64,000 nt of DNA from Stenopsyche tienmushanensis (Eukaryota > Arthropoda > Insecta > Trichoptera > Stenopsychidae). The notes beneath the pieces were generated by a model. The model made no database searches. It was not told where the DNA came from and was given only the letters and a program-made list of their open reading frames with translations. The stretch covers positions 1 through 64,000 of the forward strand of contig WACJ01000101.1 in NCBI GenBank assembly GCA_008973525.1. The letters are read 5' to 3'. Positions 37,656 through 50,039 of this stretch are shown piece after piece. Each line of letters opens with the position of its first letter. The stretch's first letter is position 1. The translations under genes and the position numbers were made by a program.

Positions 37656-39327
37656 GCCACGAGACGCCAAATTATAATATCGCAAATTAATTAGGTTTTC
37701 GTCCGTTTGCAAAAAATATTTTGGGACTGTTACATGAAAAGAATAGAAACTAATTTTGTTAGCTAAAATTACTCTTTACGGTGTTTAAAAAAACAAAGCT
37801 TTTTTACTTTACTAAAATGGTATACAGAGACATTACATTGCATTAGCATCTAAACATATTGATTAAGGTTTTTGGGAAAGTTTGTAGGAAATACGGTAAA
37901 TGATGATAGGTAGCACTAAAGCTTGATTTGCAGTTCTGACTAATGGCTTAAATATGAAGTTTAAATTAAACAGTAAAAGCACACCGGCATTCAGCCGTGA
38001 ACAATTTAATAACTTGAGCTGCTAATGTCGGGATAACATGGCTCCAGAAATGAGCAACTTGCAACGGATGTGGCGCATTATACCTTTTTGTTCGTGGTGA
38101 CTAGCAAATAAGCAAGTTCGCACATTAATGTCCCGATGGCATTCTTTTGCTCACATTGAAATTTTTACATACATGCAGAAGGAATACCCTCGTGCAACTT
38201 CCCGAGGCTGTCGAGTCTATTTCGACATTTGATAAATTCGAGTTCGGCGCTAGTTGCGAGACTCATTCAATTATGACGTTCACGGCTGAGGAGGGTGTCG
38301 TGCAAACTTCTCAAAGTAATTTGAAACGCTAACAAGATAACAGATTTCCATATTAAAATCCGGCCGCTCTTTAACACAATCAATCATTCTTGACGAGTTT
38401 AGTGTGCGATCAATCAGTCGAGGGATGCAGTAACCCAAGGTGGTGAAGCATTAGCTCCGGGCGGAGGTTCTACTTCTTGATCGCCACCTACCCTGCAACT
38501 CTCATCCTCATTTTTAAATATATTTTTTCATCCAATTGAAATCTTAAATAAATCACAATTTAAAAATCAAGTCGGCTATGTATAGATAGGTTTTATAGAA
38601 TTTAAAATATATTTGGACAATCTACATTTTTATTTTACCTATGTTGCAGAAAATGTTTTCCTAGAAAAAACATATTAGTTTTTTTCGTACGATAATTCGT
38701 TTACCCATTTTATTTACGGGAAGAAAATAAACCTTTCATTGTAATTCAGTTTTTATACGATTTATAAAAGAGGCGATGAATTCAAAAATGCATTCATTAT
38801 GTATGCATTTAAATGGAGCAATGCAAGAATGCGATTATTTGGGATAATATAATTCCAGTTTATTGCAGTGAAAATGAGTTCCATCTCAAACTTGTATTTG
38901 AACAATATTTCTGTCATCATGAAGTCGCTTGACTGTTATAGGACAGTGGCTTTATATCCACTCTGTGTGTATGTGACATTTATATGGAGGCTCAGAATAA
39001 TTGAACCAGTACGAGGTGTGAACGCACATCATAATATTATAATACTCGATTTATCAATAATATTGCGAATTTATACGAAAGTGCTGTGGTTCTCAATGAG
39101 AATGCTTGAGAATTTGTATTTATTTTGGGAAGCTTTTTTTATAAAGATTTTATTTTTAGTCTGGGTAGGAGCTTATATCAAGTTATGGTTTAGGTTAATT
39201 TTAAACTAAGGTTAATTTTCTATCGTCAAAAGTACCTTCAATTAACAAAACAATTACATATACAAGGAAGTTGAGTTTCGATGTCGAATCCTAATGTTAC
39301 CTAATGTTAAAAAAATGTCATACGAGC

Positions 39328-40050
39328 TTAAGGGACGTTTCTACTTTGTTAGTTAAAAAAAAATTTTTTTTCTTCATGTGTCGGAAAGAACCAATGTTTA
39401 AGAATACGTTCAGTAAATTTCATATCAATGTAAATAAAATTCGCAAAGTTATAGGCCGACGAGGAGAAGATGCGCTTCGCGAAGCTGAAGGAAGAAAAAA
39501 CTTTTTTTTCCTCGAAACTACTTTTTTCTAGCTCATGGAAGTGCTCCCACACGGTCTAGATGAGCATTTTTTATGAAATTTGGCAGACACGTATATAATA
39601 TATATCTTCATCGTATAGACTACAATTGTCCAAAAATATTCAAAAGTTTTCACTTAACGAACAAAAAACTACAAAAAATGTTGGTAAAAACATAATTTTT
39701 TTTTCGATTGCTAACTATTTTTTTATTTTCCAATATTTCTTTTTAACTATAGTATAAGATATACACAATATTATACAAAGTAAAAATATGTTTAACTTTT
39801 TTGCTGCAAATCACTTGTTCAGGACTTAAGACTTCCATGGTGAAGAAAGTCATTGTTCGCGCACCGACATATGTGGCTCCCTCCACTACCACCACCATAC
39901 TTTGTCAAACTTGAAAACAAAAAATGTTTTTATGTTCAATAAAGATCGTCTAGTCAACATACTAAATATCAAAATTCTATATTTAATACATTTCGTATAA
40001 AAAAATGTTAAAAATTCGATCTTCTTTAGACCCAACAAGGTAGAAACGTC
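39328..40050 (+). mobile_element. TTAA-flanked MITE, family V, copy two
   Basis: Begins TTAAGGGACGTTTCTACTTT and follows copy one to 'cccaacaaggtagaaacgtc' near 40050, where the final CCCTTAA is lost. Relative to copy one it holds about 95 extra bases near 39450-39548 ('ggccgacgaggagaagatgc...'), either an insertion or sequence deleted from copy one. Confidence 0.78.
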
Positions 40051-40081
40051 AAAAAGTATCACTAAATATATCGATGCACTT

Positions 40082-40250
40082 AACTCTTTTGTAGGCACCA
40101 TTGAAATTTCGTTTTGATTTAAGATTTATATCATTTTCACGAAAGAAGCCGAGTTTTATGAATTTCTTGCGAAATCACTCGGACTTTGGGTTAAGCTTAG
40201 CGCAAAAAAGTCCGAACTGTAAAGAGTTTTAATATGAGAAGTGAATACGG
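40082..40250 (+). repeat. Dispersed repeat, partner of 235-405
   Basis: Follows the family V MITE by about 30 bp. It matches the block at the start of the window in the same orientation with many substitutions. Family unknown. Confidence 0.6.
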
Positions 40251-41030
40251 TGCAATTATCCTAAATTTAATATAATAATGGCTTTCATCCGGTCAAATGC
40301 ACAGTTTTACCTCTAAGCCATAATTACGAGTAATACTGAAAAAAGGATCTTCCCAGTGTATGGTGAGATATCACTGAAATAATTAAATTTAAATTGTTTG
40401 AACCTGGTAAAACAATTACAATAATTTGATCGATTGAAGATTTCCTCATTCACCCAATTCGGTCCTCTATTGCTATTAAAACAATAATATTTTTTTAAGA
40501 AATCCATTGCTCTTTTTAAATGCCATAAATTGATTGAAAATTATGAATATTTTTATGCTAAAATTACTTTCCGTTTTCGCTATTTCATTAAAGATTTTAT
40601 TCCAAAAACTTTGTACATTTATAACGACTTTAAGTATGTATTTTGCATGAAAAATATGGGTATGACATGTAAGTTGTTCTAGAAATAAGCGGCCGGACTA
40701 GTAACTCAATCGTCATGGGTTCTAATCTACAGGAGGTGTATCTGGTGACAAAAAACTATTTTAAGATTTTTAGCAACAAAACCTATGTATCATTTTTATA
40801 TGAATACCTTCTCTTATTTTCTACGGTATTTTTTGGAACGGTATCCCGTACAAAAAAAGGATTAGGTGTATATATTTGTATTTTGAGAATCACCGCGAGT
40901 GAGTTAAGTACATGTTTAATATTTCACAAAACAGGTATCTTTGATTTCACAAGTTGTCTTCAGAATTAAAATGTTGATAGTTTTTAAATTACATATCCAT
41001 TACATGCCGAGAGAGGTAGCAGTTGTCAGA

Positions 41031-41052
41031 CAGGGGTAGTCAACCCGCGGCC
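41031..41052 (+). mobile_element. Solitary hAT-like terminus
   Basis: CAGGGGTAGTCAACCCGCGG matches the general pattern of hAT ends (CAGGGGT...CAACCCGCGGCC). The partner end is not visible, so this is a fragment at best. Confidence 0.35.
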
Positions 41053-41806
41053 GAAACTGACAGCTAATTAATTACTGAGTGACATGTTTCATAAGATGGA
41101 CGTCGTTCATCTTACTCAATCTCGTTATTTACATTGCATTTGTGAATAAATAAAACCCATTCTGTGTTATTAATTACGGATCCCAAGTGATGCAATTTTA
41201 GCTCTGATATTAATGAATTTTCAACCAGAATAAAAAAAAACTAGTTTCGAAATATCAGGCAATCGAAAGCTTCAGCGGAATTAAAGCTTGATTAATTTGC
41301 TTGGAATTTCAGTCTGAAATTTAATGTGGCATCTGCTGCATGAACTACGATAGAAAATAGTTCAGCAAAAACAAAAAACATGGCGGATATTTCTGCTCAT
41401 CTCGTTGCGCATTCCTCGCGGAAGATCTCCAAGTCTTGCAGCTAAAATTTCATATGAATCGTTTGGGTAATGAGCTCCATCCGCTGAAGCAACCGCTTCT
41501 AAAAAACGGTAATTACAAGAGGACGCTTCCTCTCTACACGCTTCTAATTTGAGATGTGAACAACCGCGGTTCGCGAACCAAATGTGGTACGTATGCACCT
41601 GGAACTTGCTATTAAACACATGATAAATGCTTGCTGAGTGATGCTTCATAAAACGTAATTGCAGCGTTCACTTTTAACGATGGGATGATGAGCGAACCGT
41701 CCGATGGGAGGCTGCTAATATTTCATCCCATTGATTTTAAAAAATTGAAATGGCTCGTAATTTGTTCGTAAATCATTAAAAACGTAACCGACACAATAAA
41801 ACTCGC

Positions 41807-42955
41807 TTAATCCCTTGAGTAGTTAGCTAATTTTGAATCATCATAAACTTAGATGCTATATTTGTATGTCCGCCACTTGTCATCCGTACAAATCCACTTG
41901 TCTGTCAGGACCGTCGCAGCGTGTATGAAGCTTGTACATAAATAAATAAATACTGTCGATAACACACAATATATTCTTCAAGTAAGCATCACAATTAATA
42001 GCAGCATAAAATGTCTAATTTCAAAAGACGCCCTATTTTATTATATATTACACAAACACAGCTTCATCTTTTAACTATCAATTTCCATTTAAAAACAAAT
42101 TTTTAGTTTTAATTAAGTAATTTCATAGTGCCATGAAAAACCTTCTTTTAGTGTATATAATGAATCATATTGATTTTTAAAATCCATATGATAATATGCA
42201 TTCGCACAGACACGCAAAAATGACATATTACAAATTATACACGTCAATATTACCAAAGTTGAATTGACTTTATTCTCACTTTCCATGACTCCTAAATATG
42301 ACTCCTCGACCCAAAGCCGTTGAGCGACCATAAACTAAATCATCAACATTTAACTGAACAACGCTCTTATCTTTAGCTACATCTTACCGTGAAGCTCTGG
42401 CTAATTTGAATATCCATATTTAAGGTGCTCAGTAAAATTTTACGAGTATAACTGGGTATACGTTTGCTTATAATCCGGACAGCATCAGCAGAGAACTGCG
42501 TCGCCAAATCAAGCTTGATGCTTTCGAGAAAATTCCATTTTGACGAAAGATTTAACAGAATGTGATATGAGAAGAATATACTGTTACCTTCGATTTTACA
42601 AAAAAATCTAATGACAATAATCTTAAAGACGAAAACAATAGATTGAAATTATTAAAATTTTTAGGTTTATAATAATGGCGAATCAAACAATATATTTCAT
42701 AAACCGCGTTACGTTTGAATACTATCATAAAATCCACTTATCTGTCAGGACCGCTGCAGCGTGTATGAAGCTTGTATTTAAATAGATAAACACTCTTGAT
42801 AGCATACATTTTGGTTAACGATCTATACAATCATACGATGTCCGCAAGATACTTTCTCCATTTCTGTTTCCATCCAAACTCAACGTGTGAAAATGCTCTT
42901 TCTGAGTCACTGGAATTCGGACACAACATTGTGTCTTACCACTTTATGGGGTTAA
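41807..42955 (+). mobile_element. piggyBac-like MITE, family II, interrupted or composite
   Basis: The left end TTAATCCCTTGAGTAGTTAG lies at 41807 and the right end CTTACCACTTTATGGGGTTAA ends at 42955. The 'ccactt.tctgtcaggaccg' to 'gtatgaagcttgta' block occurs twice, at about 41890-41936 and 42730-42776. The roughly 790 bases between are unlike other copies, so either a second partial MITE is present or a segment was inserted with duplication. A 48-bp block at 42032-42078 recurs at 49873-49919. Confidence 0.7.
42032..42078 (+). repeat. 48-bp block repeated at 49873-49919
   Basis: CCTATTTTATTATATATTAC followed by 'acaaacacagcttc.tctttta' occurs in both places with only two or three differences, while the flanks differ. 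The other copy ends 120 bp before exon three. Confidence 0.8.
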
Positions 42956-43849
42956 TATAGATTTCTGAAATATTTATATAATTCTATAAATATATGATAA
43001 TATCAATGAAGTTATTTCTGGTTGTTGCTCGTTGAAAACAACCAGTTTCACGATTATAACTACAGCTTTTTGCTTTTCGTTACGTAATTTTGTTCTATTC
43101 AATATACTAGGTAGTCATATCAAATCTGTAATTTGAATATGCATTACTTATTTAAATAGCATTTCTTATTGTTTGTAATATTTTATATTCCGATCAACGA
43201 TATCATCATCAATTAAGTAATTTCACAGAGTACCGTACCATTTGTGGTCCGTAATAATCGATAAGTCCGTTTCATCAGCATAAAATTAACTTTTGTCATA
43301 AAAACTTATGGTCAAAATAATTCTTCACTTTTTATTTACAATTTCAAGCTAAGATTTGTAGTATTTCAATACCATTACCATTTAGAACGGCTTAATATAC
43401 GCTATGCATTTAAGTTGACGCTATTACCTTTACACAATCCTGAATATTACATTTAATAGACGGTGGAACTGTAAGCAAGTTTTCCTACATTTAATTGCGT
43501 AAGTTTATACGAAAATTTAATACGGTTTGGTTCAAAATAAAAATGATTCTATTATGGTACTACATATGGACCGTTGTGCATTTAAGCAGCCGTTGTGAAG
43601 TGAATTATATTGTCAAATAATAAGGATTGAATTGAATTCTTCGCGCAAAAAAATATATTTTTACTATATTTATAGGTAATAAGTTGATCCCTGTGCCATT
43701 TTTTCCATAAGGATATTGTTGAAGACAGATTCAGAAATATTAACACTATCATGGCCGCATCAAAGGATGAGCGTATTACTTCAAATATATTTAGCATCAA
43801 CAGTTGCAGATATAAAAATTCATTCACCGTAATTTTATTTTTGGAAAAT

Positions 43850-44566
43850 ATGCCCGAAGTAACATAATTTGCATCGAGTGTTTCGTCATTTAGTCTGGAT
43901 CTGATTTTGGAATCCAGACAAATTGCTGCTGAAAATGCACGCTCAGCCTCCACACTCGTTGGAGGTATCTTTATCAGATATTTAAATGCTAGTTCGAGTT
44001 GATGACCGCGTGAGTACCCATTTTCGTATAACACCATCAATGTGACTGATAAAATTCCTTTCTGCTGAGACACGGACTAAAACTCGCAAAATTCCCGATT
44101 TCCCGACAAATTATTTATTTCCGTCGCTGCAGATGAATACTTATATACTATAATACTTTGATGTGATACCTAATTATATTACGGAGGAATACAAAAATTC
44201 TGAACCCCGTATCTATTATATTTCATATCGATATTCCCATTATTAGAGTCGAGGTGTAGTAAATACATCACCGGAAGGTTAATATAACAATTTGGAAAAC
44301 ATATATGTACTGAATATATATACATAGATTAGACAGTCACTGCCCCTAGGCGTCACCTAAGCTCACCAATTAATAGTTACGCCATTGTTTCCAAGCGTCC
44401 AAATTTCGGCGAGAATGATTCGATTTAGTAGCCTTCATCATGCTGGTGAGGTGTACGAATTCTATTAGATACAAATTTTAATCTCGAATTTTTCGGGATT
44501 AAGTTTACTAATCCCGGGATTCATGAGCCCCTTAAACTATCCGGGATCCCGGGATTGGATTCTCTA
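43850..44566 (-). mobile_element. hAT element, family III, with dimerisation domain
   Basis: The right end at 44566 read inward is TAGAGAATCCAATCCCGGGA. On the minus strand at about 43860-44010 an open frame carries KYLIKIPPTSVEAERAFSAA and then KIRSRLNDETLDA, the best-preserved hAT dimerisation domain in the window. The left part beyond about 43850 no longer matches other copies and no second terminus was found. The open frame continues to 43582 but without family features. Confidence 0.85.
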
Positions 44567-44722
44567 TCTGTGATGATGCAGCATATTTATCACCGGTCAC
44601 GAAAGTGTTAATGTAGAATAACATACGAATAACCTCGAAAGTCTTTATTGTATAACACCGGAAAATATTATATGATCAACTCAATAGCACATTCTCCCCA
44701 ATATAGCTTTAAATGTTCCATA

Positions 44723-45540
44723 TTAAAATAGCGAAGAAAAAACGTCAAAAGCCGTATAATCCATATCAGTCATAAAATTCGTTTTAACGATCTCGCTTAG
44801 GCTCTCGGAATTCACAAGTTTCACTGTACATTTAATGCTCCGTATCATAAATGAAAAACAGACTGAATGCTCAATTATTTCACTATTAAATGGCGACATA
44901 GAGCCTTTTTGTCCAATGAGAAAACAAACGATCTTGTTGCCGATCAAGAATGTAAAACGATTTAACCTCTTAAGTTCTAAACACTTACTGATTTCATCCC
45001 ATTGGCTGACATTTCGTTCATGATATATTGCTATTGCGTAGCACTCAAAATGTACCATAAAAGCCATTATGGTAAATAAGCCTTTAAATCTTGTAACGAT
45101 TTGCAGAACTAGCTCCAAATGAAGTAAGTTGAATGCTGCAATATTGCAGTCGTGCAAATTTATCACTGCAGGATCATTTAGCATTCGACCAAGCACAAAA
45201 TTGTGTCATTCAAATTAAATATATATGTATTGTTAATAAATTCGATATTGATGTTGTATTGAACCTGCAAAGCTGGATCATAGCAAGGAACATTATGATA
45301 GCGTTTGCTTGCACATTTTCTGAAATCATTTTAAATACTCCATCAAGATGTAAAAATATTTATCAATTCCTGGAACTTTTTAGTCATGTCGTCATCGTTG
45401 ACAGAGTCGAAGTTGTCGAGTAGTGGTTCTCCGACAGCGGCGGGGCTGTTTGGCGTGTGGGCGATGCCAGCAACTTGACATCCAGGATGCTGTCCCAACA
45501 TGAATAAGAGCCTGCTCTCAAAGCAAACTCATTGAATCAT
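44723..45540 (-). other. Minus-strand coding-like region of unknown origin
   Basis: A 157-codon minus-strand frame (44723-45196) lies downstream of a GC-richer stretch at 45420-45540. In that stretch two minus frames look protein-like; one contains CWDSILDVKLLASPTRQTAP, the other GEPLLDNFDSVNDDDMTKKF. A third frame at about 45230-45350 continues with LDGVFKMISENVQANAI. The frames do not join without shifts. I recognise no family. It could be a decayed retrogene or transposon, or chance. A tRNA-like A-box motif lies next to it at 45578. Confidence 0.25.
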
Positions 45541-45950
45541 CCTGCCATAATTCCGACTTAACGCCGGGACAAGCCACTGTGGCCGAGCGGTTGCGGATTA
45601 AGCCCCTGCCTCGTACGTCAAATGTGGACCAAAAATAATTGCCCTCGTTAACACCGCAGGATGCTTCTCTACGATTTATTCGTCCTGCTGAAACCAGACT
45701 AAACCGTATGTTAATTCTGCCACTATACCGTGCAATTGATTAAAATAAATACACATCGTGTCAAAACGGATTCTGCAAGTCACTGGAAATCGTTGCAAGG
45801 TGATCCTTCTCCGATAATTCACATCAAATAAATCAGCAATAAGCAAAATGTGTTTTTATACTACTATAATGGCTAATGATACAGCATTTACATCATGGCC
45901 ATTCCAATTGTTAATTATCGATGATACCACATGTGTATCATGTCAACATT

Positions 45951-46628
45951 TTAACCCTTTGAGTAGTGAGATAATTTAAAATCTTTATAATCATAGCTGC
46001 TATATTTGCTTGTCCGCCACTAATCGTCGTATAAATACATTTATTATATTAATCGTAAAATTTGGGTTAATGTTCTATACCAGCGCTTCTTAAACTTATG
46101 TTGTCCGCGGACCCCCTCTTGGAGCAAAATTTCCTTCGCGGACCCCCTCTTGAGATTTTTTTTTCTCGCGGACCCCCTTTTGAACATTTTTTTTTGGTGA
46201 ACCTCATCTCAACCCTTGTGACTTAATTTTTCAAACAAACAAACATTTCCTGGCCAAAATAGAGCCTCTTATAATGTTTTCTGTAAATAATTTCATGAAA
46301 ATATCTTGTTCAACTACAGATAATTTTTTTGTTTATATCTTCGCGGACCCCCGGAAATGGCTTCGCGGACCCCCAGGGGTCCGCGGACCCCTGTTTAAGA
46401 ACCACTGTTCTATACAATCGTACAATGTACACAAGATACTCTTTCCGTCTCTGTCCCCCATTCAGTCTCCGACCTGCAAGATATTCTCTCCGTCTCTGTT
46501 TCTCTCCAAACTCAACGTGCAAGACACTCTCTATCTCTGTCTGTCTTCGAGCTCAAGACGTAAGGATGCTCTTTATGAATCAGTTGAATTTGAACACAAC
46601 ATTGTGTCTTACCTCTTTGAGGGGTTAA
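45951..46628 (+). mobile_element. piggyBac-like MITE, family II, carrying a nested hAT MITE
   Basis: Left end TTAACCCTTTGAGTAGTGAG, right end TTACCTCTTTGAGGGGTTAA, both bounded by TTAA. Without the insertion at 46081-46415 it would be about 343 bp. The interior is the family II CT-rich block. This copy gives the clearest definition of the family's two ends. Confidence 0.9.
46081..46407 (+). mobile_element. hAT MITE, family VII, nested, with perfect 8-bp duplication
   Basis: Starts CAGCGCTTCTTAAACTTATG and ends ...CCCTGTTTAAGAACCACTG. TTCTATAC occurs immediately before (46073-46080) and after (46408-46415), and joining across it restores the family II sequence 'gttctatacaatcgtac'. The interior is rich in 'gcggacccc' repeats near both ends (subterminal repeats). 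327 bp, noncoding. It must be younger than its host MITE. Confidence 0.95.
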
Positions 46629-47133
46629 CAACAGGGGTTGAGTTGTATGAGTGAATGAGCCACGGATAGTTGAAGCTTCATAATATATTTAATATTTGTG
46701 TTCTTCATCATTCATATTTAATGCGCTTAAGGGTTCATGTATCACTGTCGACTATTAATTTGATAAAGGGAAGACATATTTAGACTCGATATTATAAAGT
46801 ACCTAAATATAATTCAGAACGCTTGAATGAGTGCACTGATACCCAAGATCGGACAAATACCTCATGAATTTTGACTCGGGTGTACGAAAAAGATTTATTA
46901 TGTCTCGATGGGTTGAAATTCACAGTGTGGTGTGAGCTTCTTTTTATAGCTACACGAAAGAAGTCATTAAAACATGATTCGCTGCCGGTAGTCTCGGCAA
47001 GTACACATGGCTCGGAGGTATGCAGTCTCGACCAGGATGATCTATGATCGCCAACAACACTTCTTTTATTTGACTTGTGCAGCGAGATGTAATATTAACT
47101 GGGCGCATTTTGGAGTCACCCGCTTGATGTATA

Positions 47134-47611
47134 TTAACCTGTTGAGGAGCGAGCAAATTTAAAATCGATGAATTTGTTGATGTCATAATCGCTTTACGCC
47201 AATTACTTTCTGTCAGCTCCTAATCAGCCTAAGACAATCTTCAATTCGAGGCAGAGTCAATTGTAAATAAACATTTGATAACATACAAGATCGCGTCATT
47301 TCTTTACATAAACAATGCACAAAAAATCGATTCATTTGCTCCTCCTTTAGAAGGAAATGATAATTGAACAAAGACTCATTCAACACGGCGAAGAACGGCA
47401 AGCAGTTAAATAGATAACACACAATATTCGGTCGTTTCTTTGCGTAAACAAATAACACACTTGAAATCGAAATCATTATAAGTCGATAAATTTGGGCTTA
47501 ACGATCTATACAATCATGCGAGGAACTATCCGTCTCAGTCTCCCGAATTGCGCTAAGTTCTCTCTGTCTCTGTCTGTCTCCGAGCTTCAATGTGCAAGAT
47601 TGCTCTTTCTG
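47134..47611 (+). mobile_element. piggyBac-like MITE, family I, right end lost
   Basis: Begins TTAACCTGTTGAGGAGCGAG and follows family I to 'gctctttctg' at about 47611, where similarity stops before the terminal AAAGGTTAA. Several small deletions relative to 48726-49258 indicate an older copy. Confidence 0.82.
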
Positions 47612-47626
47612 GGGCATAAGAATTAG

Positions 47627-47642
47627 GACGTACATGTACGTC
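47627..47642. repeat. Perfect 16-bp palindrome GACGTACATGTACGTC
   Basis: It sits about 15 bp beyond the truncated right end of the family I MITE and at the start of a GC-richer patch (47640-47960). It could be a binding site for a dimeric factor. No known consensus is claimed. Confidence 0.75.
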
Positions 47643-48725
47643 GAAGCTCCCTGACAGCTTAAATGCAAATATTTTCAAGCATATTTTACGACTGATGCTT
47701 CAGCGCGAGGATGGTAAACGGTCATAACCGCTCCGGCAAGGCTGATATTGGCTGCTGGATGAAATTGCCCCGAAGATCGTCAATACCAAATCATCACGCT
47801 CGATCACGCGGCCATAGCACCTCGCAATATTTCTGATTGATCACGACGATTTGCCATCGTCGAGACTAATCGTAAAGCCAGCAAAAAATCCACGAGGCAG
47901 TTAATCTTCACCATCAGCGCCCAGCATTCCACCGTTGGACGATTTCAATCCCACGGCAAAAAAATATATTGGCTTCTAGCGCAATTTATCGTTTTGCGTT
48001 ATTTGTTAAAAAAAAGCCAAACGTATATCACTTTTCATAGGCGACCACAAATAAAGTTGAAGTATAAAATAACTTAAAATTCAGCCAGCGTTTTATCTGT
48101 TGCACTACAAAGTACAGCAACAGTACGACATATTATATTATATGAGCATACTACGTGCTGTTAAGATAAACTTCTTAAATCGTCGCCCAAACTTTATACA
48201 TTTAAGAATTTCAGCATAAAATACACGCGTTATTATATTATAAAAAAATGTTTAAAAACTGGAAAAGTATATGAAGTTATTTTGAGACAGAGCTCTCTCG
48301 CGAAGCGTATAACGAGGCACCATATTGGCAATATGACGATATATCGGAGCTGGCACTGAAAGGCCTAAATACTGTCTTAAATAGATTGAGAAGAGTTACT
48401 ATCAATCAAAAATAAACGAATTGTTACGTCGAGAGGGACCCCAAGGGGCAGTCTCTGGGGTTGCATTCCTAGATTTCGCTAACGATCTAAGATGGACATG
48501 CGTTAGTCAACCTGTTCAAAATCGGAGCTCTTTTTTTTAAAAAGTCTCATACTTACAATGTTTACCGAAACAGAGATCACCATCTTCACTAGCATCTTGC
48601 AAGGACAAAAAATTATGTTAACATATTGCTTGCGGGTCATGTATTAATACGTTTTCCACTGTCTGGCAATGGGCGTCGGATAACGTACTTATACGAGTTA
48701 TTTAACGACAGATTAGATTGCCATT

Positions 48726-49258
48726 TTAACCTTTTCGTTAGTGAGCAAATTTAAAATCGATGAAGTCGTTGATGTCATAATCGCTTTACACCGATTACTT
48801 TCTGTCAGCTCCTAATCAGCGTAAGACAATCTTCAATTCGAGGCAGAACCACTTGTCATGAACACTCGTCATTTCTTTACAAAAACAATGCACAAAAAAT
48901 CGATTCAAGTGCCTCCTTTAGAAGGAAATGATAATTGGACAAAGACTCATTCAACACGCAGCGAAGGACAGCAAGCAGTTAAATAAACAAACACTCTCTA
49001 TAACACACAATATTCGGTCGTTTCTTTGCGTAAACAAATAACACACTTGAAATCGAAATCATTATAAGTGGATAAATTTGGGCTTAACGATCTATACAAT
49101 CAAGCGATGCATATGAAGAAGCTATCCGTCTCAGTCTCCCGAACTGCGCTAAGTTCTCTCTGTCTCTGTCCGCCTCGGAGCTTCAATGCACAAGAGTGCT
49201 CTTTCTGAATAGTGAAGGTCAAAACGGATATTTCCGTAAGTACTCACGAAAAGGTTAA
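48726..49258 (+). mobile_element. piggyBac-like MITE, family I, full length
   Basis: TTAACCTTTTCGTTAGTGAG to AGTACTCACGAAAAGGTTAA, with TTAA at both borders. It has the best-matched terminal repeats of the family, the first 13 bases being identical inverted. Ends about 780 bp before exon three. Confidence 0.93.
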
Positions 49259-49754
49259 TGTTACCGTTTAGAGTACATTTCATGTTATTTTTTTATTACA
49301 AAGCTCTCCGCTCCCGTGCGTTCGTCGGAATGGCTGCGCTAACGCAAGGGTTCATTCTTCTTTCGGATCATGTATAGCCGGACGGATGGACGGGGGTGGG
49401 CGGGCGTCAAACAAAAAGATTATTTTCTAGGCAACTATATTCAGCACAAGAGAGAGAGATCTGGCTGCGAGAAGGACAACCTCCCGCAGCCAAGGTCAAC
49501 CAACTATTAAATTCGCCCAGATCAACAGCGTTAATGCATGGGGATGCTAAATCGCACATGCTACAGTACTTTTGAAAATAATGCGATTTGTTTAAACACA
49601 TAGTGTTATTCGCGACACGCCGTTTATACCCGCGCCGGGCGAGAATTTAATGCCGCTAGGGCCCGCAAACAATGTGTTTATATAAAAGATTTCGTCCCTC
49701 GATATTGAGTTTTACACATCTATTCGTTGGAATATAGTTTTTTAAAGCTTAAAT

Positions 49755-49790
49755 CAGGGGTGGCCAACCCAAATGATCTTGCGGGCCTAG
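49755..49790 (+). mobile_element. Solitary hAT-like terminus
   Basis: CAGGGGTGGCCAACCCAAAT followed by a 'gcgggcc' motif resembles hAT ends. No partner end was identified before exon three. Confidence 0.35.
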
Positions 49791-49872
49791 ATCATTCGGG
49801 AGAATCTATTTTACTTTCTCTGTTTCAGTCGCATATATCAAAGACACGCTAGGCACATATACCAGTAACGTG

Positions 49873-49919
49873 CCTATTTTATTATATATTACACAAACAC
49901 AGCTTCGTCTTTTAGCTAA
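49873..49919 (+). repeat. 48-bp block repeated at 42032-42078
   Basis: See partner. It lies within 170 bp of the exon three acceptor, between a solitary hAT-like end and the polypyrimidine tract. Confidence 0.8.
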
Positions 49920-50039
49920 CATGACCGTCAACAAATATAAGTTTCACTTTTATCGCACGAGACTCCAATGCATTTAATTTTTTTATTTAAAAAAAATATA
50001 TATTGAACGATTTCATTCACACTTTTTTTGTTGTTCCAG

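Larger units (their letters stand above)
10186..50039 (+). other. Intron two of the DDR gene (about 39.9 kb)
   Basis: Donor GTAAGC at 10186, acceptor TTCCAG ending at 50039, phase 2. Protein continuity across it argues against a missed constitutive exon. It holds the transposons listed separately. I see no gene or recognisable element in 11380-13000, 15000-16500, 17510-20080 (except the repeat at 18530), 24480-26500, 28010-30480, 31900-33780, 37660-39320, 40260-41800 and 49260-50030. Within these, GC-richer patches at 16110-16520, 18000-18200, 21480-21850, 29530-29850, 38150-38470 and 47640-47960 could be conserved noncoding DNA. Confidence 0.85.

Noticed and set aside
41362..41649. 95-codon minus-strand ORF in a GC-richer patch
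   Set aside because: Composition is partly protein-like but there is no recognisable motif, start context or neighbouring exon; left as noncoding.
45578..45640. tRNA-like start (CCACTGTGGCCGAGCGGTTG)
   Set aside because: It has an A-box like tRNA-Ser/Leu, but no anticodon arm, B-box or acceptor pairing follows. At most a tRNA-derived SINE head or chance.
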